Below are positions 7,862-13,516 of a stretch of 13,516 nucleotides of DNA, in pieces (within the stretch, counting starts at the first letter, position 1; every line of letters starts with the position of its first letter). The position numbers and the translations under genes were made by a program. Source of the DNA: an uncultured Pirellulaceae bacterium (lineage in GTDB: Bacteria; Planctomycetota; Planctomycetia; Pirellulales; Pirellulaceae); contig CAKQWG010000085.1 of the NCBI GenBank assembly GCA_934278005.1, forward strand, positions 1 to 13,516. The letters are read 5' to 3'. The notes below the pieces were generated by a model. The model saw only the letters and a list, made by a program, of their open reading frames with translations, ran no database searches and was not told the origin of the DNA.

Positions 7862-8644
7862 CTAGAGCGCCCGCAAAAATTTGATGGCGTTGCCGATGTC
7901 CTCGATCGGCTGATCGCTACTGGGCCGATCGACGATGTACCAACCCGCATAGCGCTGTTGTTCTAGTTGGCCGAGGATCTGAGGGAAGTCAATTGCACCA
8001 CGCCCTAGCGGAACGTCCATTCCGCGTCGTCGCGCCAAGTCGCGCACGGCATCGCGAGCGGCGACCACCAATGTTCGACTCGCGCAAGTGGCGATTGCAT
8101 CTTCGCTATAGCAGTCGCTGATCAACAAATTGGCCGGGTTGAATGCGATACCAATCGTCTGATCTGCCAAGCTTTCCACCAGTCCCACCAGTCGTTCGAC
8201 GGGTTCAGAACCAGTCTCGCAGGCTAGCATGGCACCCACGTGCTGCCCATAGCCGGCCAAATCCCCCAGGCTGACCTGCAATTGATCATAGGCGGGATGG
8301 TCGATGTCCTCCGGAACATAGCCCACTGCGTTGATGACCACGCTGGCCCCCAGACTGTACGCAAGGCGCATGGCCTCCTTGGTAGCATCGATGCGACGCT
8401 CCAGGTCAGCCAACACGTCGTACCCGCGCTGAGTCGGAAAGCGAACCGCTGCAACCCGCAAATTCAGATCATTCAGCATCTTGCGGAGCTGACGTCGGCC
8501 GGTGTCGGAAAGTTCTGAGGGACGAATCTCGTTCCGGGCGTCGATTTCTATTCCTGTCGCTCCCAAACGCGAAGCAGTGTGCAAAGCTTGCTTAAAGGGT
8601 TGCTTCAAACCACTTAGTCCGATTCCGATTTTTAGCTCTGGCAC
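7862..8644 (-). CDS. TIM-barrel protein of the sugar phosphate isomerase/epimerase (AP-endonuclease-2-like) superfamily, metal site apparently degenerate
   Basis: The 260-residue protein has the alternating strand/helix pattern of the xylose-isomerase-like TIM barrel. Visible parts are IGIGLSG near the start, GATGIEIDARNEI at 28-40, VAAVRFPTQRGYDVL at 64-78, GASVVINAVGYVP at 99-111, GAMLACETGSEPVERL at 137-152, IGIAFNPANLLI at 164-175, ARDAVRDLARRRGMDVPLGRG at 196-216 and YAGWYIVDRP at 232-241. Glu143 of ACETG matches a usual metal ligand. The Asp of the DPxNL motif is Asn169, the usual HVHAKD strand reads VVAARD (no His), and the last Glu is Asp239. It may therefore not be a metal-dependent isomerase. 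The start is GTG; an in-frame TGA three codons upstream and no nearby ATG leave little alternative. It is head to head with the large secreted-protein gene, with one base between the start codons. Confidence 0.85.
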   Translation of the reverse strand: MPELKIGIGLSGLKQPFKQALHTASRLGATGIEIDARNEIRPSELSDTGRRQLRKMLNDLNLRVAAVRFPTQRGYDVLADLERRIDATKEAMRLAYSLGASVVINAVGYVPEDIDHPAYDQLQVSLGDLAGYGQHVGAMLACETGSEPVERLVGLVESLADQTIGIAFNPANLLISDCYSEDAIATCASRTLVVAARDAVRDLARRRGMDVPLGRGAIDFPQILGQLEQQRYAGWYIVDRPSSDQPIEDIGNAIKFLRAL

Positions 8645-8645
8645 A

Positions 8646-11612
8646 ATGAATCATCCCATTCTTAAGTTTGTCATGCGCTGTGTTTGGGCATGCGCGACGC
8701 GCTGCGTGGTCATTGTCTGCATTAATCTTGCTTTGCCCAGCCTAGTAGCTGGCCAGGACATACGCGCGGAGCGACTCTATAACTGGGACTTCCAACGCAA
8801 TAACGACGTGAATTTCGATCAATTGCCCGACGGATGGAAGCGACGACTCGACCGCGATCATCCCTCCTATATCGATATTCGCATCGCCCCACGCTCACCC
8901 GAATCGTCACGCGTAGCGCTCCAGGCACAGAACACGCTGGCGACCTGGCTCCACGCCTGGGAGACAGGCCGCTGGCAGGGGAATTACGTCGCAGAAACGA
9001 TACCGGCCCGCTTGGCCCAGATGCTCGACAGAACCGTACTCGACAACTGCCTGGAAATTTCTATGGATGGTGGTTCGGCCGAATTGGTAAGCCCTGCCTT
9101 TCCAATGCAGCACCGCTTCAGCTACGCCCTGCAAGCGGAGCTGAGCTGCACTGACCTGGACGGACATGCCCTGTGGGTCGAGCTGCAATTGCTGAATGCG
9201 TCGCATGAAGTGCTGCAAGTGCTGACAACGGACTCACTGCAGGGTACGGTCGATTGGCAGCGGCTGTCTACGAAAATTGCATCTTCTCCCAGTCCGGCAC
9301 TCCGTTTCGGGCGAATCCATGTCAAGGTCGCGCCTCACAATTCGACAGTCTTGACTGGCAAGGCTCGTTTCGATTCGATCGACGTGTACCGCATGCCGCG
9401 TCTGTCCTTGGCCACCGACCTGCCGTACTACGTGGCCCGTCCTGGAGAAGAATTCACAGTGAACTGTGACGCCACGGGGATTCGCGAGGTGGACGAGAGT
9501 GTCCGCTTCGAACTGTGCGACCACGCAGATCAACTGCTGCGGCAGGAATCGGTCGCACTTGCGCGCTTCTCGGCTGCCGCTCCCCAAGCCCAGCAGACGG
9601 TAGACCCCAGCGATGGTGTCGTGCCAGCTAAATTACCAGCTGAATTACCAGCTGAATTACCAGCTGAATTACCAGCTGAATCACCTGTGGAACCACCAGC
9701 TGAACCGGGACTTGGGTCGCAGCCAGCGCCGCATTACGTCACTTCGCGCCACCCGCGCCCGGCCCTCGACGGCCACGCGGCATGGACACTCCAGCTATCG
9801 GATCCGGGACTGTACCGCGTCAAAGTCAACCTGGGCATCGGCGGCGAACAGTCGCAGAGCCGGGAGATCCTAATCGGCGTCATGGCTGCTCAACCTGTAG
9901 CCCACCCTGCGTCCCAACCACTCGCCTCAGCAGGGCCTTTTGGTTGGTCGCTGAGAGAAGTCGGCGGTCGCACGCCTGCCGACGAGATCCCAGAGCTGGC
10001 CAGTCGCTTTGGTGCCGGCTGGATCAAGCTGCCCGTCTGGCTCGATCCGCAGGATACGCTTGCGGCCGAGAAACTGAACGGCTTGATAGAGCGTCTGCAG
10101 GGGCTGGGCATTCATGTGGTGGGCAAGTTAGACCAACCGCCAGAGGCGATGTGGAAGGACTTTGGGGAGAGCGGTGAGCGGATGTACGCAGTGAACACGT
10201 TTCGCGATCCGCAGCTGTGGGAAGCGGCGCTGCAACCGACTTTGTCGCGAGTCGGCATGAAGCTGAATTGGTTTCAGTTGGGTGCGGATGATGACTGTAG
10301 CTTCGCCGGCAACTCCGAGTTGTCTGAGACGCTCACCGTCCTCAGAAACAAGATGCAGTCTTACTGTCAAAAGCTCAATCTGGCCTTCAGTTGGTCTTGG
10401 AATGACGCTCCGCCCTCTGCCGCAGTAGCTCCCTGGAACGCCATCCACTTCGTCAGTTCGCCGCAACTCAGTGCCGCTGAGCTACAGGCATACATTGGCC
10501 AACAGCCGCCGGCAGCCGACCTGTGGGTCAGTCTAGAGCCCTTAGATGGCGACCGCTACCCGCTGCTGGACCGCGTCAGAGACTTGACCGAACGCATCGT
10601 GGTGGTCAAACGTTCGCCAGTAACGGCTGCGTTTGTCAACGATCCCCTGCGCCCGGAACTGCGACTATTTACTTCACGCATGTCCTTAGGCGAAATGCTC
10701 ATTCCCTGGCACACACTGGTTACTAGTGTCGGCGAGGCCACTTACGAGGGCTCGATTGAATTTCCCGGCAGGAGCGTCAACCATGTATTTACCACGCAGC
10801 GAGAAACAGGCAGCGAGACGCTCATGCTGCTGTGGAATGACCAACCGACGGTTGAGCAAGTCTACCTCGGAGAGCACGTACAGGCCAGCGACGTGTGGGG
10901 CAAGGCGGTTGCGATCGAGCGCGCATTGTCCGAACGCGGCACACCCCAACAGCAATTGACCATCGGACCTTGGCCGATTTTAGTGCGCGGGGTCGACCTC
11001 AACCTGATCCGCTTCGAACAACAGTTTCAGGTGCAGTTGGAAAGCCTGGATAATGCGCTAACGGTGGCCCGCGAACTGCCAGTATCGCTGACCAACACTT
11101 TGCCTCAGAATGCGATCGGCAGCGTGACCGTGATAAGTTCCAAACTATTGAATTCGAATCGTTCGCAGACCTCGCTGCAGTTGTCCAGCAGCAGTCAACA
11201 GAACAAAACGCTCCCGATTTTCCTGCGTCCAGACGCCTCGGCAGGCAAACACCGCCTGCGCTTCGATTTCGATTTGACCGCTGACAAGCCCTATCACTTT
11301 AGCGTCTACCGATCGATAAAACTGGGCCAAGGCGACATTGAGCTGCTGTGGGATGGCACGCGAACGGACGACGATTGGCTGGAATTGCGGGTTGAAGTGC
11401 AGAACAACACTCCTGAGCCCGTCATGTTCGACTGCAAATTATTCCCCGTCGGGCAGCCCTATTTGCGGTTTCAGATCCAGCCATCGCGTCCCGGAACCAC
11501 CATCCAGGACGTGCGCGTCAGGCTAAACCAAGTCCAACGGGGGACCGAGGCCTGGCTCAGATGCGAGCAAATCGGGGACGGGAGAGTGCTGAATTATCGA
11601 ATTCCACTTTAG
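8646..11612 (+). CDS. Large secreted protein of unknown function with glycoside-hydrolase-like (TIM-barrel) core
   Basis: The 988-residue protein starts at the ATG at 8646. An upstream in-frame start at 8502 would add 48 residues antisense to the TIM-barrel gene and bury the signal sequence, so I reject it. Residues 1-36 form a Cys-rich signal peptide ending near LPSLVAGQ. Residues 40-250 look like a carbohydrate-binding-type beta-sandwich. Residues 250-320 and 374-413 look like Ig-like strands, split by a Pro/Ala/Glu/Leu repeat linker at 327-354. Residues 431-690 resemble a (beta/alpha)8 barrel (FGWSLREVGGR, GWIKLPVWLD, GIHVVGKLDQPPE, WFQLGADDD, ADLWVSLEPLDGD). Residues 700-785 resemble the beta-domain after GH-A catalytic domains (TLMLLWNDQPTVEQVYLG, then WPILVRGVD). 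Residues 790-988 hold two more beta-domains. The usual Asn-Glu acid motif is absent where WFQLGADDD stands. Carbohydrate binding or degradation at the cell surface is a guess. Confidence 0.85.
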   Translation: MNHPILKFVMRCVWACATRCVVIVCINLALPSLVAGQDIRAERLYNWDFQRNNDVNFDQLPDGWKRRLDRDHPSYIDIRIAPRSPESSRVALQAQNTLATWLHAWETGRWQGNYVAETIPARLAQMLDRTVLDNCLEISMDGGSAELVSPAFPMQHRFSYALQAELSCTDLDGHALWVELQLLNASHEVLQVLTTDSLQGTVDWQRLSTKIASSPSPALRFGRIHVKVAPHNSTVLTGKARFDSIDVYRMPRLSLATDLPYYVARPGEEFTVNCDATGIREVDESVRFELCDHADQLLRQESVALARFSAAAPQAQQTVDPSDGVVPAKLPAELPAELPAELPAESPVEPPAEPGLGSQPAPHYVTSRHPRPALDGHAAWTLQLSDPGLYRVKVNLGIGGEQSQSREILIGVMAAQPVAHPASQPLASAGPFGWSLREVGGRTPADEIPELASRFGAGWIKLPVWLDPQDTLAAEKLNGLIERLQGLGIHVVGKLDQPPEAMWKDFGESGERMYAVNTFRDPQLWEAALQPTLSRVGMKLNWFQLGADDDCSFAGNSELSETLTVLRNKMQSYCQKLNLAFSWSWNDAPPSAAVAPWNAIHFVSSPQLSAAELQAYIGQQPPAADLWVSLEPLDGDRYPLLDRVRDLTERIVVVKRSPVTAAFVNDPLRPELRLFTSRMSLGEMLIPWHTLVTSVGEATYEGSIEFPGRSVNHVFTTQRETGSETLMLLWNDQPTVEQVYLGEHVQASDVWGKAVAIERALSERGTPQQQLTIGPWPILVRGVDLNLIRFEQQFQVQLESLDNALTVARELPVSLTNTLPQNAIGSVTVISSKLLNSNRSQTSLQLSSSSQQNKTLPIFLRPDASAGKHRLRFDFDLTADKPYHFSVYRSIKLGQGDIELLWDGTRTDDDWLELRVEVQNNTPEPVMFDCKLFPVGQPYLRFQIQPSRPGTTIQDVRVRLNQVQRGTEAWLRCEQIGDGRVLNYRIPL
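9624..9707 (+). repeat. 12-bp tandem repeat encoding a PAEL linker
   Basis: Seven consecutive 12-bp, four-codon units encode PAKL, PAEL, PAEL, PAEL, PAES, PVEP, PAEP. Units two to four are identical (CCAGCTGAATTA) and the outer units are diverged. The tract lies between two beta-domains of the secreted protein and probably forms an extended linker. Copy-number change keeps the frame. Confidence 0.92.
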
Positions 11613-11762
11613 GGCTGCACGATCGGAGCGTTGTGGTGTATTCTCTAAGTGAGTCGCAGTAAGTCCTTGGGCTGGCACGATTAGCCGCTGTACATGAGCT
11701 CCGGTGATTCGCGGTCAAACTCAAAGCATGCCCAGATTCCATACTAATTAGTCCAAAGCGCC
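11613..11762. other. 150-bp gap before rimO, no gene seen
   Basis: The gap separates the stop of the secreted-protein gene from the rimO ATG. It presumably contains a rimO promoter, but I see no convincing -35/-10 pair, no terminator with a T-run, and no strong Shine-Dalgarno at the rimO start. Confidence 0.3.
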
Positions 11763-13190
11763 ATGCCCGTTTCGCTACCCATCGTCGATATGCAACCTGC
11801 GGTTCTACCCGCCGTCCCCCAGCCCGTCGGTGCCAGTCGCGGCAAATACGCTTTTGTTAGTCTGGGTTGCCCGAAGAATTTGGTCGACAGCGAGCGTATG
11901 TTGGGGATGCTCCGCGATGATGGTTTCAGTTTGGTGCAGGATCCAGAGCAGTCCGATTTTGTGGTTATCAACACCTGCGGCTTTATTGACAATGCCCGGC
12001 AGGAGTCGCTCGAAGCCATCGATCAGATGCTGGCACTCAAACGCGACGGAAAAATTCGCGGACTGATTGTCGCCGGTTGTCTGGCCGAGCGCGAACGAGA
12101 CAAACTGCTTGAGGCGCGGCCCGAGATCGATTCGTTGGTCGGCGTGTTTAGCCGCGACGACATCACGCGCATGGCCAGCCGCTTAGTCGATGGCTTGGAA
12201 GAGCAGCGGACGATCTTTCGGCCCGCCCCGATTCGGGCTCTGGATGATACCAATCGTCTGCGCATTACGCCTGAGCACTTTGCCTATCTTAAAATTTCCG
12301 AAGGCTGCGATCGACTGTGTACGTTTTGCGCCATTCCCAAAATGCGCGGCAAACATGCCAGTAAACCGCACGAAAACGTGCTCCAAGAGGCACGGCAACT
12401 GGCCCAGTCCGGCGTCCGAGAACTGATCGTGGTAGCTCAAGACACCACCTACTACGGGCGCGACATCTACGGTGAAAGCCGCCTGACGGAACTGCTGCAG
12501 GATTTGGAGCAGGTCGATGGTCTGGAATGGATCCGCCTAATGTACTTCTATCCTATGTACATCGATGACCGCTTGATCGACACCATTGCCCACTCAGAAA
12601 AAATCCTGCCTTATCTGGATATGCCCCTGCAGCACATCAACGCAGAGATGTTGCGTCGGATGTCTCGTCGAGTCACCCCGGAGAGCACCCGCGAGTTGGT
12701 AGCCAAACTGCGGTCGCGGATCGACAACCTAGTACTGCGGACGACGTTCATCACCGGCTTTCCCGGCGAGACCGAGGCCCATGTACAGGAGTTGGCGGAG
12801 TTTATCGAAGAGTCGCACTTCGAGCGGCTGGGTGTGTTCACCTATTCGCTCGAGCCTGATACCCCCGCCGCTAAACTGCCAGGACATTTGCCCGATGATG
12901 TGAAAGCCCAACGCCGCGATCAGCTGATGCAAATCCAACAGCGTCTGGCCTTCGATTGGTGCGCAAAACAGGTCGGCAGCGCCATGGAAGTCGTCTTGGA
13001 CAAGCCAGTCGACCAAGCCGCCAACGTCTGGCTGGCGCGATCGTTTGCCGATGCGCCCGACGTGGATGCCGTGGTCTACGTAACGGGCCAAAAACGCCAC
13101 CCACTGGCCGCTGGCCAGCTGGTTCCAGTCGAGATCGTCGGCCATCGCGATTACGACCTTATTGCCGCAGCTATTGGCCCAGCCCGCTGA
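11763..13190 (+). CDS. rimO: Ribosomal protein S12 (aspartate 89) methylthiotransferase
   Basis: This radical-SAM enzyme adds a methylthio group to an aspartate of ribosomal protein S12. The 475-residue protein has the three expected parts. The N-terminal UPF0004 domain carries cluster cysteines Cys36 (SLGCPKNLVDSE), Cys72 (INTCGFI) and Cys106 (VAGCLAER). The radical-SAM core has Cys182, Cys186 and Cys189 (ISEGCDRLCTFCAIP) and continues through YFYPMYIDDRLI, YLDMPLQHIN and TTFITGFPGETEAHV. A C-terminal TRAM domain covers about 405-472. SLGCPKN together with FCAIPKMRGKHAS and YLDMPLQH favours RimO over MiaB. About 27 residues precede the conserved domain (conserved reading from GKYAFVSLGC), so the true start might be the ATG at 11790. 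Upstream of it is a 150-bp gap; downstream are the tandem arrays. Confidence 0.95.
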   Translation: MPVSLPIVDMQPAVLPAVPQPVGASRGKYAFVSLGCPKNLVDSERMLGMLRDDGFSLVQDPEQSDFVVINTCGFIDNARQESLEAIDQMLALKRDGKIRGLIVAGCLAERERDKLLEARPEIDSLVGVFSRDDITRMASRLVDGLEEQRTIFRPAPIRALDDTNRLRITPEHFAYLKISEGCDRLCTFCAIPKMRGKHASKPHENVLQEARQLAQSGVRELIVVAQDTTYYGRDIYGESRLTELLQDLEQVDGLEWIRLMYFYPMYIDDRLIDTIAHSEKILPYLDMPLQHINAEMLRRMSRRVTPESTRELVAKLRSRIDNLVLRTTFITGFPGETEAHVQELAEFIEESHFERLGVFTYSLEPDTPAAKLPGHLPDDVKAQRRDQLMQIQQRLAFDWCAKQVGSAMEVVLDKPVDQAANVWLARSFADAPDVDAVVYVTGQKRHPLAAGQLVPVEIVGHRDYDLIAAAIGPAR

Positions 13191-13236
13191 TCACAGCTAG
13201 TCACCGGGTAAGATTGGTGAAGCTCACTCGCTGAGT

Positions 13237-13380
13237 AACTTTGCAATGCATTAACTTTGCAATGCATTAACTTTGCAATACAGCAACTTTGCAATACAGC
13301 AACTTCGCAATACAGCAACTTCGCAATACAGCAACTTCGCAATACAGCAACTTCGCAATACAGCAACTTCGCAATACAGC
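13237..13380. repeat. Tandem array of nine 16-bp units
   Basis: Nine full, gapless 16-bp units fill exactly 144 bp. Units 1-2 read AACTTTGCAATGCATT, units 3-4 AACTTTGCAATACAGC, and units 5-9 AACTTCGCAATACAGC. Variants are ordered in blocks, as expected from stepwise expansion by slippage. The array begins 46 bp after the rimO stop. A minus-strand frame stays open through it, but 16 is not a multiple of three and that frame shows no family, so I treat it as non-coding. Confidence 0.97.
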
Positions 13381-13388
13381 AGCGTTCG

Positions 13389-13472
13389 AGTGCAGTATCA
13401 CAGTGCAGTATCACAGTGCAAAATCACAGTGCATAGTCGCAGTGCATAGTCGCAGTGCAAAGTCACAGTGCA
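13389..13472. repeat. Tandem array of six 13-bp units plus a partial seventh
   Basis: Units start at 13389, 13402, 13415, 13428, 13441 and 13454. They read AGTGCAGTATCAC twice, AGTGCAAAATCAC, AGTGCATAGTCGC twice, and AGTGCAAAGTCAC; a partial AGTGCA follows at 13467. AGTGCA at the start and TC(A/G)C at the end are constant. The array lies 8 bp after the 16-bp array. The remaining 44 bases to the window end show nothing recognisable. Confidence 0.95.
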
Positions 13473-13516
13473 GCAGCTTTTGATGATAGTCCTCGGCGTG
13501 CCAGGCTGCGTCGCAG

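Noticed and set aside
8502..8645. A 48-codon upstream extension of the secreted-protein gene
   Set aside because: It runs antisense through the 5' end of the TIM-barrel gene, has no matching domain, and would place the signal peptide internally. The ATG at 8646 gives a proper N-terminal signal sequence.
9613..9873. Plus-strand frame with repeated QLNY residues
   Set aside because: It is the shifted reading of the 12-bp PAEL repeat inside the secreted-protein gene.
11673..11690. TGGCACG motif upstream of rimO as a sigma-54 promoter
   Set aside because: The GC expected ten bases after the GG is absent, so the -12 element does not fit.
13201..13220. TCACC...GGTGA inverted repeat just after rimO as a terminator
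   Set aside because: The stem is only 5 bp with a 10-base loop and no T-run; it could easily occur by chance.
13151..13414. Minus-strand open frame with a Cys/Leu-rich 16-residue periodicity through the tandem array
   Set aside because: The period is simply three 16-bp units. The frame overlaps the end of rimO antisense, and no ribosome binding site or family match is seen.
13237..13472. CRISPR array or plasmid-type iteron origin
   Set aside because: The units are contiguous with no unique spacers, so this is not CRISPR. No DnaA box, rep gene or AT-rich unwinding region is nearby, and the context is chromosomal.

Overview
The window looks like a chromosomal segment from a planctomycete, probably of the Pirellula/Rhodopirellula type. 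This is an inference from gene content and recalled family features, not from a search. The pointers are a purA-uppS-cdsA run, a CdsA whose signature ends in LPGLGGLWDVTDS, a PurA P-loop reading GDEAKGK, a very large secreted protein of unknown function, a DUF1254/DUF1214 protein, a Uma2-family gene, and frequent GTG/TTG starts. There is no rRNA, tRNA, CRISPR array or recognisable insertion sequence.

Layout. Positions 70-3301 hold a minus-strand housekeeping block: purA (AMP synthesis), uppS (undecaprenyl diphosphate synthesis) and cdsA (CDP-diacylglycerol synthesis). uppS and cdsA are 21 bp apart and are the usual envelope-lipid pair. Positions 3390-6374 are an accessory segment, also on the minus strand, showing signs of decay: a 5'-truncated HAD-family hydrolase remnant, an intact Uma2 (DUF820) gene with a heptad-repeat tail, and a secreted DUF1254/DUF1214 gene split by a frameshift at a run of five G. 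After a 337-bp divergent intergenic region comes a plus-strand membrane PIN-TRAM (YacL-type) gene. It converges on a minus-strand TIM-barrel gene of the sugar phosphate isomerase/epimerase superfamily. That gene is head to head with a 988-residue secreted protein, with a single base between the two start codons. The last gene is rimO, for the ribosomal protein S12 methylthiotransferase. The window closes with two abutting tandem arrays of different period: 16 bp x 9, then 13 bp x 6.

How the genes fit together. The housekeeping genes need no special explanation. The most interesting parts are: (1) the TIM-barrel protein, which seems to have lost several metal-ligand positions of its family and is tightly coupled to a divergent, secreted, glycosidase-like protein that also lacks an obvious catalytic acid motif; (2) the decaying HAD/Uma2/DUF1254 segment; (3) the graded double tandem array. 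I do not see a clear new defence or mobile system. The divergent TIM-barrel/secreted-protein pair is the best candidate for something undescribed.
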